DNA from: Paenibacillus jilunlii
GTDB lineage: Bacteria > Bacillota > Bacilli > Paenibacillales > Paenibacillaceae
Assembly (NCBI RefSeq): GCF_900102965.1
Contig: NZ_FNGM01000013.1
Location: 62,001 to 126,000, forward strand
DNA: 64,000 nt
Direction of reading: 5' to 3'
Shown piece after piece: positions 7,576 through 16,717 of this stretch (the stretch's first letter is position 1; every line of letters begins with the position of its first letter). The position numbers and the translations under genes are program-made. Below the pieces are notes generated by a model. The model was not told the DNA's origin and did no database searches. It saw only the letters and a list, made by a program, of their open reading frames with translations.

Positions 7576-9375
7576 ATGGCTAAAAAGAAAGCACAGGCCG
7601 AAGCGGGAGAAGATCTATCTGCTTGGTTTGAACAAAGTCGCCCTAAACTGCGAAAAATGATAATCCGCAATTTTCGCTGTATAGGATCGAAACCAGTGTT
7701 TATTGATTTAGACGATATCGTAGTGCTGGTAGGACCCAATAATGTAGGTAAAAGCTCCATACTGAAAGCTTATGAGATGGTTATGAATCATGGTTCAAAG
7801 AAATGTCTGCTCACTGATTCCGATTTTCCCAACGGCTGTGTACATACGATTGATCTTCCCCAAATCGAGCTACACACTATAGTCAACGGCGATTCATCTC
7901 CGGCTTTGAGATGGGTTGAGAAAATTGAAGGGCAAGCTATTGTCAGGGAACGATGGACTTGGCACTCGGTCAACACCGAACCGAAGAGACAAGGCTATGA
8001 CGTTCAAAAACAAGCTTGGGATGAACAAGTTCCCTGGGGCGCACCGGGTGTTGCCCAATCCAAGCGGCCGCAGCCGCATATGGTTGAAGCATTTGCCCAC
8101 CCTCAGGATTTGGAAAAGCAGGTCCTTGATCTGCTCAACGCCATTATTAAAGATCGTATTAAGAATGTCCAATCATTACCGGACACTGAAGACGAATTGT
8201 CCGACTACGCGAGACTTCTTAGACAAATTACTGTGTTAAGGAAAAAGATTCTTGATGATTCCATGAGTGAGATTCAAACGATTGAAAGCGATTTGTCTTC
8301 TGCTATCTCAGAGATATTCCCGGGATATGTGGTTAAGTTTGATCCAAGAGCCGAAGACGATATTGAAAATGACCTTTCACTTTTTAAAAGTTCATCCAAG
8401 CTGCTTATGGGACCTGGGCAAGGGTATCAAGGTGCGATAGACAAACAAGGCAGTGGAGCTAGAAGAACCCTGCTATGGTCGGCATTGCGTTTGATTGTTC
8501 AGAATGGAGCGGGAAAGAAAACAGATACTGGTAGACCGCATGTTCTTTTGTTGGATGAACCGGAACTGTGCCTTCATCCGAATGCGGTAAGAGAAGCATG
8601 CAGGGTGCTTTACGATTTGCCAAGGCAAGGAAACTGGCAAGTTATGCTTACGACACATTCACCGGCATTTATAGATTTATCCCGCAACAATACAACCATT
8701 GTCCGTGTTGAGAGATCGGTACAGGGAGATATCTTTGGAACAACCGTGTTTCGTCCGGAGAAGGCGCAACTTGACGATGATGATCGGGAGAGACTGAAGC
8801 TTTTAAATCTGTTTGATCCTCACGTAGCTGAATTCTTCTTCGGAGGTCACACTATAATAGTGGAGGGAGATACGGAATACACGGCATTTAAATACATTAT
8901 ATCAAAGGCTCCCGAAAGATATAGAAATATACATATCGTCAGAGCAAGAGGCAAGGCTACAATTATTTCTTTGTGCAAAATTCTTAATCACTTTGGAAAT
9001 GGATATTCTGTACTTCACGATACAGACTTTCCCATTCTTGAAAATGGAAATAAAAATCCTGCATGGGCACATAACGCTTCAATTCTTGCAGTTGTTAATG
9101 AATCTCCAATGCAGAATGTCAGACACCTATCTTCAATGCCAAACTTTGAAGCGGCTTACTTTGGTCAGGAAAAAATTAATGGTGGTAAGCCTTACAATGC
9201 CTTCATGAGGCTTCAAGAGGATCCAAGAGTTTTTCAATTAATCGAAAAGTTATTGAGTACCGTATTAAATGAGGAAATTGAGTTACCCTACGGGTGTATT
9301 AGATGGGGGAGCTTGGAAGAGTTGCTTGAAGTAGTAACGCCCTTGCAACAAGCGGGGGCCGGAAGGAAAGAATAA
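7576..9375 (+). CDS. OLD-family ATP-dependent nuclease (AAA ATPase + TOPRIM)
   Basis: 599 residues from an ATG at 7576, six bases after GGGGGAA. An SMC/RecF-like ATPase holds Walker A GPNNVGKSS (about 53-61), Walker B LLLDEPELCLHP (about 322) and the switch TTHSPAFIDL (about 358). A C-terminal TOPRIM domain begins TIIVEGDTEYTAF (about 428) and carries the acidic VLHDTDFP (about 478). This is the layout of OLD nucleases, including GajA of the Gabija system, which nick or cut DNA during phage infection. The neighbour is not a UvrD helicase (GajB) but an AIPR-CSD protein 57 bp downstream, so this is not a standard Gabija locus. All key ATPase and TOPRIM residues look intact. Confidence 0.85.
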   Translation: MAKKKAQAEAGEDLSAWFEQSRPKLRKMIIRNFRCIGSKPVFIDLDDIVVLVGPNNVGKSSILKAYEMVMNHGSKKCLLTDSDFPNGCVHTIDLPQIELHTIVNGDSSPALRWVEKIEGQAIVRERWTWHSVNTEPKRQGYDVQKQAWDEQVPWGAPGVAQSKRPQPHMVEAFAHPQDLEKQVLDLLNAIIKDRIKNVQSLPDTEDELSDYARLLRQITVLRKKILDDSMSEIQTIESDLSSAISEIFPGYVVKFDPRAEDDIENDLSLFKSSSKLLMGPGQGYQGAIDKQGSGARRTLLWSALRLIVQNGAGKKTDTGRPHVLLLDEPELCLHPNAVREACRVLYDLPRQGNWQVMLTTHSPAFIDLSRNNTTIVRVERSVQGDIFGTTVFRPEKAQLDDDDRERLKLLNLFDPHVAEFFFGGHTIIVEGDTEYTAFKYIISKAPERYRNIHIVRARGKATIISLCKILNHFGNGYSVLHDTDFPILENGNKNPAWAHNASILAVVNESPMQNVRHLSSMPNFEAAYFGQEKINGGKPYNAFMRLQEDPRVFQLIEKLLSTVLNEEIELPYGCIRWGSLEELLEVVTPLQQAGAGRKE

Positions 9376-9432
9376 TGAGCAATTTCTTTTTTTAAACTAT
9401 TATGTTTAACATAAATGAAAGAGGGATAATAA

Positions 9433-11412
9433 ATGAACTTTGAGCCAGTAATAAATGCTAGATTTAAACAGTTTAGAGAGCAACATGATTTGTTAGAAGT
9501 GAAGGATGGACTGGCGTTTGAACACTTTGTTAATTTTAATGTTTTTTTTGCACATAATCCCGAACCATTTTTAGGAAATAGTGATTTTTTGGATTTATGT
9601 AGCGTAGGCGGAAGTAACGATTTAGCCATTGATGGATTAGCAATTAAGTTAAATGGGGCATTTGTAAGAGATAAAGATGACGTTTCTACAATATTAGAAA
9701 GAAATAAAAAAGCTTCTGTTGAGTTTATCTTCATTCAATCTAAGTATAAAGAAAAATTTGAAATGGGCGAATTTAATAATTTCACCTCTGGTGTTAGAGA
9801 TTTTCTCTCGGAAGAACATCTGCAGCCGATGAATGAATCAATAATAAGAATGTTAAAAATTAAAGATCACATACTAAGCGAAGAGATAATGATACTTTGG
9901 GAAAGGAACCCATCGGTAAGGCTATATTATGTGACTATGGGGAAAAATCAGGGGCTTCCTCATATAGATGCTTTGAGTTCTCAGTTTAAACAAGATATAA
10001 GTAATATGAACATCTATGAAGATGTGCACATTCATTTAGTTGACAGCAAAGCATTAAAAACAATATGTGATAACAACAGCAATTATTACTCAGAAATAAT
10101 TGAAGTTATTGATTCAATGCCTCTAACTCCTGTTGAAGATGTAGAAAATTCTTGTATGGCATTGTGCTATGCCGATGAGATATACAAATTGGTCAAAACT
10201 CCTGATGGACTTATTCGCAAGTCTTTATTTAATGATAATGTGAGGGACTTTCAAGGCGATACTTTAATAAATCAAGAAATCGAACAAACTATAAGTTCAG
10301 AACCTAGCAAATTTGTTTTATTGAACAACGGAATTACGATTGTTTGTAATGAATATAAAGCAAATAATAGAAAAATCACTTTGATAAACCCACAGATTGT
10401 GAACGGTTGTCAAACCAGTCATATGATTTATTTTGCTAAAGAAACAGGGTTGGACATTTCTAAAGTACCAGTAAGTGTGAAGATTATTTCAACAAACAAT
10501 GAGCATATTACGGGTCAAGTTGTGAGAGGAACAAATAAACAAAATATCGTATTTGATGAAGCTTTTGAAACTATAAGAGATTTTCACAAGGAACTTGAGG
10601 ATTTTTTTCCTAGTGTCAATGATAAAATAAATTTGTATTACGAAAGGCGCTCAAAGCAATACAATTCAAGTCCTATAATAAAACAAGCTCAAAAGGTAAG
10701 TTTTCGTTCTTTAATACAAGGCTTTGTGGCTATGTTTCTCAATCAACCAGAAGTTTCCTATCAACACGAATCCAGACTAGTGAAGGACTTTCGAAACAAA
10801 GTTTTCTTAGATGACCATTCGAAATTACCATATTTCACTACAGGTTTTGCGATATACTATTTAGATAAATACTTCAAAGAGAATCCCCAGCTAGTTAAAG
10901 AAAATAAAAGTTTGAAATATCATATCTTGATGATTATAAGAGAAACAATTGAGCCGAAGATGCCAAATCTCAGAAATGAAAAAGAAATTGATAATTACTG
11001 TAAAAAAGTTATTGAATCTATATCAAACGACTATAAGAAAATCATTAGAAATTCACTAGATATCCTAAACCGATGCAAAGATATTTGGGTCAATGAGATG
11101 AAAAAGAGTATTTATGGTATTAAGGATGTTGCCGATTTCACAAAGTTAATAATTGAACAAGCTTCCAATAGACCTCAGGAGCCCGGACGGGAATTTGGAA
11201 TGGTTAAAAAGGTCTCAATTGATAAAAATGGCCATTATTATGGGTTTATTCAGAGAGTACCCAGCAATATATTTTTTCATTCAAAGAATAGTGAGAATTT
11301 AAATTATTCTATGTTGGAAGGCCAACAAGTGACATATTTACTCAAAAATAATACAAGTCCTTACAGAAAAAGCGAAGAAGTAGCAGTCGATCTGAAAATT
11401 GAAATAAAATAG
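9433..11412 (+). CDS. AIPR-family abortive-infection protein with Mrr-like motif and C-terminal cold-shock-like domain
   Basis: 659 residues; ATG after GAAAGAGGGATAATAA. Three parts are visible. Residues 25-110 fit a PD-(D/E)XK (Mrr-like) nuclease: E30, D67 in NDLAIDG, and IQSK with Q102/K104. Residues about 230-560 carry AIPR marks: LLNNGITIVCNE (about 296), NPQIVNGCQTSHM (about 317) and VRGTNKQN (about 364). Residues 588-659 read as a cold-shock fold: FGMVKKVSIDKNG, RNP1-like GHYYGFI, RNP2-like NIFFHS, then LEGQQVTYLL. AIPR proteins are linked to abortive phage infection; the CSD suggests nucleic-acid binding. Probably co-transcribed with the OLD nuclease; the terminator follows at 11516. 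Confidence 0.8.
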   Translation: MNFEPVINARFKQFREQHDLLEVKDGLAFEHFVNFNVFFAHNPEPFLGNSDFLDLCSVGGSNDLAIDGLAIKLNGAFVRDKDDVSTILERNKKASVEFIFIQSKYKEKFEMGEFNNFTSGVRDFLSEEHLQPMNESIIRMLKIKDHILSEEIMILWERNPSVRLYYVTMGKNQGLPHIDALSSQFKQDISNMNIYEDVHIHLVDSKALKTICDNNSNYYSEIIEVIDSMPLTPVEDVENSCMALCYADEIYKLVKTPDGLIRKSLFNDNVRDFQGDTLINQEIEQTISSEPSKFVLLNNGITIVCNEYKANNRKITLINPQIVNGCQTSHMIYFAKETGLDISKVPVSVKIISTNNEHITGQVVRGTNKQNIVFDEAFETIRDFHKELEDFFPSVNDKINLYYERRSKQYNSSPIIKQAQKVSFRSLIQGFVAMFLNQPEVSYQHESRLVKDFRNKVFLDDHSKLPYFTTGFAIYYLDKYFKENPQLVKENKSLKYHILMIIRETIEPKMPNLRNEKEIDNYCKKVIESISNDYKKIIRNSLDILNRCKDIWVNEMKKSIYGIKDVADFTKLIIEQASNRPQEPGREFGMVKKVSIDKNGHYYGFIQRVPSNIFFHSKNSENLNYSMLEGQQVTYLLKNNTSPYRKSEEVAVDLKIEIK

Positions 11413-11515
11413 CTTTAGATGGATAAAGGTTGATAATTAAAAGCCTTCTCCCTAAAAAGAAATCTTTGATTTCACTCTACAAATGTTACTTAGAGAACAA
11501 AACAACATACATAGA

Positions 11516-11569
11516 AACCGTCTTATGCATGATACAAAGGATCGTAAACTTACATAAGACGGTTTTTTT
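11516..11569 (+). terminator. Terminator of the OLD/AIPR operon
   Basis: AACCGTCTTATG pairs perfectly with CATAAGACGGTT (12 bp) and is followed by TTTTTTT. Confidence 0.85.
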
Positions 11570-11586
11570 GTATGCCTAGCAACAAG

Positions 11587-11637
11587 AAATTTCGCCCTAT
11601 AGATGTTACGGTGAACCGTACCATAAGTGAGGCGAAA
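11587..11637 (+). repeat. att-like site 2 between islands 1 and 2
   Basis: The 41 bp at 11588-11628 match 18424-18464 at 39 positions. The right part GAACCGTACCATAAGTGA reads GEPYHK-stop in frame GGT-GAA-CCG-TAC, a silent TAT-to-TAC change and a different stop relative to rlmH. The left part holds the right inverted repeat of island 1 (AAATTTCGCCCTA, 11587-11599). The following GAGGCGAAAAAAT (11629-11641) starts island 2. TACGGT-GA-ACCGTA inside is a small palindrome. Confidence 0.75.
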
Positions 11638-11737
11638 AAATCGGCATTCGGCGGAGCGGTGTGGAGAAGGGCAGTTCTCGACCTGATCTATAATGGCCTT
11701 TGAACCTGCTAGATGGATTACAAAATGGGGGGGCAAT

Positions 11738-12460
11738 ATGAATAGTCTAAAAAGAGTTATCATCGTTGATGATGATATAGAATTATGTACGGTACTGAAA
11801 AAATGCCTTGAAAGTGAAGGCTATTCTGTAGATGTGGCTCATTCTGGACGCGCAGGAATAAGCATGGTGAGAAACAATCATTATGAACTGGTTGTGTTAG
11901 ATGTGATGTTGCCAGAAGTAGACGGATTACAGGTTCTCGCTGAGCTGCGTAAGATTTTTAATATGCCGGTGCTTATGCTATCAGCGAAGGATCAAGAAAT
12001 GGATAAAGTATTAGGCCTGAAAGCAGGCGCAGATGATTATCTTACCAAGCCATTCAGTCTTTCTGAATTGAATGCCCGTGTGAATAGCTTGATCCGAAGG
12101 TTTACAGTATTCGGGGGTCGAGAGGATGACAAGGGGAGTCATCATGTACTTACTTTTGGAAAGTTAACAATAGATCGTGAAAGACATCTTGTTTCCAAGA
12201 ATGAAACAGAAATATTATTAACTGCAAAAGAGTTTGAACTGCTAAACTTCCTGGCCAGCCATCCTGAACAAGTATTCAGTAAAAGACAAATTTATCAGAA
12301 CGTTTGGAACGAGGAATATGTGTATGACGATAACAATATCATGGCGCTAATCCGTCGTACACGTAAAAAAGTGGAGGACAATTCGGACAATCCTCAGTAT
12401 ATTCAAACCGTTTGGGGAGTCGGATATCGCTTCCATTATGAGGCAGCCTATGACGAATAA
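11738..12460 (+). CDS. OmpR-family response regulator, island 2
   Basis: 240 residues from an ATG at 11738 after a G-rich GGGGGGGCAAT. The receiver has the acidic pocket DDD (11-13), phospho-acceptor D55 in LVVLDVMLPE, and K in DYLTKPFS. The C-terminal winged helix contains LLTAKEFELLNFLASHPEQV and ends YIQTVWGVGYRFH. The gene overlaps the kinase by 23 bp. The likely target is the ABC promoter at 13413-13466, where three 11-bp-spaced direct repeats lie. Confidence 0.9.
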   Translation: MNSLKRVIIVDDDIELCTVLKKCLESEGYSVDVAHSGRAGISMVRNNHYELVVLDVMLPEVDGLQVLAELRKIFNMPVLMLSAKDQEMDKVLGLKAGADDYLTKPFSLSELNARVNSLIRRFTVFGGREDDKGSHHVLTFGKLTIDRERHLVSKNETEILLTAKEFELLNFLASHPEQVFSKRQIYQNVWNEEYVYDDNNIMALIRRTRKKVEDNSDNPQYIQTVWGVGYRFHYEAAYDE

Positions 12461-13370
12461 TTTAATACTTATCTTTTTCATTATTTTATTGGTTGTTTCA
12501 GTGGTATTAATAGTTCGCCAATGGCAAACTCGTAAACGTATCAAAGAAATGGAATACATTTTAGAAAAAGTATTGGATGGTCATAATAAATTACATTTAT
12601 TTGCCATACCGGGAAAAGAAACGGCGAACTTATCCTTGCAAATTAATCAACTCATGGAATCCTATCAAAAGGAACGTATTCTAGTGAACCGGGAACAACA
12701 GGCCAGAAAACAATTGCTGGCAAACCTTTCACATGATGTTCGCACTCCTTTGGCTTCTGTTATTGGTTATTTAGAAGCTGTTACTGGGGAACTGGTTCAT
12801 GGCAATGATCGGGAGCTCTATCTGCAAACAGCGCTGCAAAAATCATACGACTTAAAACGCCGCGTTGACCAGTTGTTTGAGCTCGTGCGGCTTGATGCCA
12901 ATGAAATTCAACTGAAAGATGAAAAACTAGATATTTGTGAACTTATTCGCGGTGTTGTCATCGATTTCATCCCCCTGCTTGAAAAAAACCATTTCGATGT
13001 GGAAACGCAAATTCCTGATGAGGAATACCCTGTAAAGGTAGATCCATCTGCTTTTATTCGTGTGATACAAAACTTAATTCGTAATGTGCTTATTCATGGG
13101 AAATCAGGTTGTTATTTAGGAATCCACGTATATGTAGAGAATAAGTATGTTTTTGTAGATGTCATCGATCATGGAAACGGCATAGCTGCACAAGATATGG
13201 AGTTCATTTTTGATCGATTGTATCAAGGTGACGCGGCTAGAACAGAACATGGCGGGCTTGGTCTTGCGATTGCTTACGAACTTATAAAGAAGATGGGCGG
13301 CAACATAAATGTAAGTAGCCTGCCATCTTCACAAACGTTGTTTAAGCTGCAGCTGCCATTAGCAAGATAA
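12438..13370 (+). CDS. Sensor histidine kinase, island 2
   Basis: 310 residues; a start at 12450 is also possible. One helix (about 7-28) anchors it, with no extracellular sensor domain. The dimerisation helix has NLSHDVRTPLAS (H99), and the ATP domain has the N-box IQNLIRNVLIHG and G-box HGGLGLAIAYEL. A kinase with almost no sensor next to peptide-resistance ABC genes usually takes its signal from the transporter itself, as in Bce-type modules. That coupling is inferred from family knowledge. Confidence 0.88.
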   Translation: MRQPMTNNLILIFFIILLVVSVVLIVRQWQTRKRIKEMEYILEKVLDGHNKLHLFAIPGKETANLSLQINQLMESYQKERILVNREQQARKQLLANLSHDVRTPLASVIGYLEAVTGELVHGNDRELYLQTALQKSYDLKRRVDQLFELVRLDANEIQLKDEKLDICELIRGVVIDFIPLLEKNHFDVETQIPDEEYPVKVDPSAFIRVIQNLIRNVLIHGKSGCYLGIHVYVENKYVFVDVIDHGNGIAAQDMEFIFDRLYQGDAARTEHGGLGLAIAYELIKKMGGNINVSSLPSSQTLFKLQLPLAR

Positions 13371-13371
13371 G

Positions 13372-13404
13372 AGGAGGGAATGCTTAGAGCATTTCCTTCT
13401 TTTT
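13372..13404 (+). terminator. Terminator after the kinase gene
   Basis: AGGAGGGAATGC pairs with GCATTTCCTTCT (12 bp with two G-U pairs), followed by TTTT. It separates the regulator genes from the transporter genes. Confidence 0.65.
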
Positions 13405-13412
13405 GTATGACT

Positions 13413-13466
13413 ATCAGAAAAAAATCAGAATTATATCAGTGGCGTATAGAATTTACTCCTTACAAT
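13413..13466 (+). promoter_or_regulatory. Triple direct repeat and -10 of the ABC operon
   Basis: ATCAG occurs at 13413, 13424 and 13435, exactly 11 bp apart (the first two as ATCAGAA). A -10-like TACAAT lies at 13461-13466. Tandem half-sites one helical turn apart just above a weak -35 are the usual target of OmpR-type activators; the partner is probably the regulator encoded at 11738. Confidence 0.55.
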
Positions 13467-13502
13467 GAAATCATGAAGTACAAATGTTAGGAGTGGAATG
13501 TT

Positions 13503-15980
13503 GTGGGATTATTTCTGAAATTTGTTATAACATCAGCGATGGAGAAGAAAGGGAAGTTTATCATGCTTCTATTTGCTATCCTGATGAGTGCTACTTTGTT
13601 CATTGCCAGCTTGGGAGTCACAGACGTTATGATGAATAACTACATCGAGTCCTATACTCAGGTAATGGAGAACAAAGAAATTTCAATTACAAGCAAAGAT
13701 CCAACCGTTGGAATTAAATTAGATGAGGTGAATTTAAAAGGGGTACAAGATATCGTTCCTCAATTAGAGTTGAAGGGGATTTATCGCCATGATTTGGATA
13801 ACAGCACTGTGACAGTCCTCGGCAGGAACACACAAGATATCATCACCAAAAACGCTAATGAAAAAAGAGTACTGGACCATTTCCAAGGTGCAACATGCAT
13901 TATTTCACAGAAGGTGGGCCAAGATCTTCATTTGAAAGTGAACGATACCCTACAGCTTAGTGTGAATCATCAGGACATAACCGTTCAAGTAGTGGGCCTA
14001 TTCCTGAATGAGGGGATCTTTTTTGGAGATACCAACGAAGCGTTCCAAATGATTGTACCCTACGATTTTTTGGTTGGGCAATCGAATATGCCGGGATTGT
14101 ACAACAACATTATCGCTACAGGAACAGGTCCATATACTCAAGCTTCAATTGATGAGTTTAACAGTGCCAATGAAAACTATGTTGCAAGAACAAGTTTCAC
14201 AGATCAACAAGGAATGCTGGGTGCAATTAAAGAAGGGAGAATCATCTGTTTTGCCCTGTTAGCCGTTGTAATGTTGCTCAGTTCGGTGATTATCTCCAGT
14301 TCTTTCAAACTCATTATTGTAGAAAGGATGCCTGTGATTGGTACTTTTTTTAGTCAAGGAGCTACGAAACCTAACATTATTAACGTTCTACTATTGGAAA
14401 GTATCCTTTTTGGCGCAATTGGCGGTGTTCTATCATTTTTAGCTGGTAGTGGAATCATCTATGGAGCAGCTTACTTTCTGTCCCTGCATAGAGAGTATGG
14501 GATATTCAAATTACCCACAATCCCCATCTATTACTTAGTATTGGCAGTTCTGTTTGGGAGCTTGTTGTCTGTTATTTCATCAATCCTCCCCATTCTGCAA
14601 ATCAATAAACTATCCATCAAGGATGTCATATTGGGAGTAGCTGTAGAGAACAGAGCAGGCAATAATACAAGAACGCTATTAGGTAGTGGCTTTCTTGTCA
14701 TTTCTCTCTTATTGTTTCTTGTGCAAATAGACGGGATCGTAAGCATTCAGTGTATTCTGCTCATTGCGGGGATTTTATTAGTTCTCCCGAATCTGATTCA
14801 TGTGGTAACAGCTAAGCTATACGGGATTCTCAAGGACAAAGTACCTGTATCGGCTCTAGCCCTTAATAATATCCGGACTTCAAAAGAACTGTTAGGCAAC
14901 ATTACCTTAATGCTGATCGCAGCATTATCGGTAATTACGATCACATCCGTTGGTGATAGTGTTCAAACAGCTATGACAGATGGTTTTAACAGAAATAACT
15001 TTCAGATACAGATTACGGTTCCGTCAGAAGCTGGCAATATTGCGGATACTCTAATGAAAAATGAGCTGAACCGCAGTGATATTGAACAAGATACGCTTCA
15101 GAAGCTAAAAGTATTTGGAGGCCAGCTTAACGGAACAGCTTTTCAGATTGCGGGAATAGATAAAGATAAGTATTTAAGCTATGACGGGTATATTGACTGG
15201 ACAAAGCCTAAGAACCTAAACATATATGAGGAATTCAAGAATGCCAAAGTACCTTCGGTCATTGTCTCAGAAAGTATGGCCAAAGCCCTCGATATACAAG
15301 CTGGAGATAAGCTGCCGTTAACGGTTAATCAAACTGAAAAGGAACTGTATGTTACAGGAATTGTAAATATGAAGGTGCTGTATGGGGGCTATGTTGTATT
15401 AGTAGATAATGATGTGTTGCTGCAGCAATTTAATTATGTTGGTACGAACATGATTAATGCTAAGGCAACGGGAGACGATGTGAAATTAAGAGATGACCTG
15501 CGGAAGCAACTAAGTAATTATAACGTAAAGGTAGTGACATATGAGGAACTGGAAAGAGCCAATATTGCTGAAAACGAAAAGACCATTGCGGCATTTGGCC
15601 TGTTCTCATTGATGGCCATGGTCATTGCGTCGTTCGGTGTATTAAACAACACCAAAATCAGTTATTTAAACGCAAAGAAGAACATCGCTCTGTTGCACGC
15701 AATAGGGTTAAGCAGACAACAGAAGAATAGGTTATTGCTGTTCCAGTCTATTTTCGTGGTGCTTTGGGTGACGCTCCTGCTTATCCCTTGTTCCTATGCG
15801 ATGATATTTCTGACCAAAGACTTACTGAGCCTCATCGGAATGATATATGATATCAGGCTAAATCTAATGTATTTACCGTTAGTAATAGGATTCTTGCTAG
15901 TGCTAATTGTCCTTTTCACACTTCCAGTTATCTTAAATGGCAAGAAGTTTTCAATAATTAATGAAATGAAATACGAATAG
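13503..15980 (+). CDS. Large FtsX-type ABC transporter permease (MacB-like)
   Basis: 825 residues from a GTG with AGGAG upstream. It has an N-terminal helix (about 17-38), a large outer domain, a first FtsX unit of four or so helices (about 250-360), further central helices (about 390-440), a second outer domain (about 490-680) and a final FtsX unit with FSLMAMVIASFGVLNNTKIS and a conserved loop KKNIALLHAIGLSRQQ. Double-FtsX permeases pair with LolD/MacB ATPases for peptide-antibiotic or lipoprotein handling; the ATPase follows 8 bp later. Peptide resistance is inferred from the regulator context. Confidence 0.85.
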   Translation: MGLFLKFVITSAMEKKGKFIMLLFAILMSATLFIASLGVTDVMMNNYIESYTQVMENKEISITSKDPTVGIKLDEVNLKGVQDIVPQLELKGIYRHDLDNSTVTVLGRNTQDIITKNANEKRVLDHFQGATCIISQKVGQDLHLKVNDTLQLSVNHQDITVQVVGLFLNEGIFFGDTNEAFQMIVPYDFLVGQSNMPGLYNNIIATGTGPYTQASIDEFNSANENYVARTSFTDQQGMLGAIKEGRIICFALLAVVMLLSSVIISSSFKLIIVERMPVIGTFFSQGATKPNIINVLLLESILFGAIGGVLSFLAGSGIIYGAAYFLSLHREYGIFKLPTIPIYYLVLAVLFGSLLSVISSILPILQINKLSIKDVILGVAVENRAGNNTRTLLGSGFLVISLLLFLVQIDGIVSIQCILLIAGILLVLPNLIHVVTAKLYGILKDKVPVSALALNNIRTSKELLGNITLMLIAALSVITITSVGDSVQTAMTDGFNRNNFQIQITVPSEAGNIADTLMKNELNRSDIEQDTLQKLKVFGGQLNGTAFQIAGIDKDKYLSYDGYIDWTKPKNLNIYEEFKNAKVPSVIVSESMAKALDIQAGDKLPLTVNQTEKELYVTGIVNMKVLYGGYVVLVDNDVLLQQFNYVGTNMINAKATGDDVKLRDDLRKQLSNYNVKVVTYEELERANIAENEKTIAAFGLFSLMAMVIASFGVLNNTKISYLNAKKNIALLHAIGLSRQQKNRLLLFQSIFVVLWVTLLLIPCSYAMIFLTKDLLSLIGMIYDIRLNLMYLPLVIGFLLVLIVLFTLPVILNGKKFSIINEMKYE

Positions 15981-15988
15981 AAGGATAG

Positions 15989-16717
15989 GTGAATGTGGTG
16001 AACAACAGCATCGAAATCATAAATTTAAATAAATCATTCTATATGGGCAAAGAAGAGGTTAAAGTATTAAATGATCTGAGCTTTTCGGTAGAAAAGGGTA
16101 GTTTTCTCTCTATCATGGGACCGTCAGGCTGCGGGAAGTCTACATTGCTATATTTGCTTGGTGGCCTGGATGACCCTACTTCTGGACAGATTATCATAAA
16201 TGGAAAAGACATAGGTAAATTAAAGGAAGACGAAAAAGCAAAGATGAAACGCAGGGACGTAGGCTTTGTATTTCAATTTCATAATTTGGTGCCAAATCTG
16301 TCGGTTGAGGATAATATCCTCCTGCCCATTATATTAGATGGTAGGAGTGTAAAGGATTATCGTATAGAATTGAAGGGAATTCTTGATTTGATAGAACTGT
16401 CTCATAAGAGAACAGCAACGCCTAGAGAATTATCAGGTGGGCAGCAACAAAGAATTGCCGTCGCAAGAGCCTTGCTGTTTCAACCGGAAATTATTCTGGC
16501 TGATGAACCTATAGGTAATCTGGATTCCCGCAATGGTGCTACTATTATGGAGCTGTTTCAGAGTATTAATAGGGAATTTGGAAAAACGATTATTCAGGTT
16601 ACCCATTCAGAAGCATCCACGCTATATGGCGACTCCGTTATTCATTTAAAAGATGGCGTAATTGAATCGCAGAAAACCCTACAACCCTGCGGGAGAGGAT
16701 TGATCACTACTTTATGA
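15989..16717 (+). CDS. ABC transporter ATP-binding protein (LolD/MacB type)
   Basis: About 242 residues; a second GTG at 15998 fits AGGTGAATGT better, so the start is uncertain by three codons. Walker A is GPSGCGKST, signature LSGGQQQRIAVARALL, Walker B IILADEPIGNLDS, and switch VTHSE. It is the energy subunit of the preceding FtsX permease. The C-terminal tail beyond the last strand is short and atypical. Its stop overlaps the next start by 4 bp (ATGA). Confidence 0.9.
   Translation: MNVVNNSIEIINLNKSFYMGKEEVKVLNDLSFSVEKGSFLSIMGPSGCGKSTLLYLLGGLDDPTSGQIIINGKDIGKLKEDEKAKMKRRDVGFVFQFHNLVPNLSVEDNILLPIILDGRSVKDYRIELKGILDLIELSHKRTATPRELSGGQQQRIAVARALLFQPEIILADEPIGNLDSRNGATIMELFQSINREFGKTIIQVTHSEASTLYGDSVIHLKDGVIESQKTLQPCGRGLITTL

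Larger units (their letters stand above)
6071..11630. mobile_element. Island 1: SCC-like defence island at rlmH
   Basis: An AT-rich block of about 5.5 kb between two copies of the rlmH 3' end (6056 and 11613), with a 13-bp imperfect inverted repeat at its ends. It carries a membrane protein, an OLD-family nuclease and an AIPR-CSD protein. No serine (Ccr) or tyrosine recombinase is encoded, so it would be mobilised in trans or be a relic. Boundaries are read from the repeats; mobility is inferred. Confidence 0.65.

Noticed and set aside
7576..9375. Standard Gabija GajA assignment
   Set aside because: The required UvrD-like GajB helicase is absent; the neighbour is an AIPR-type protein.
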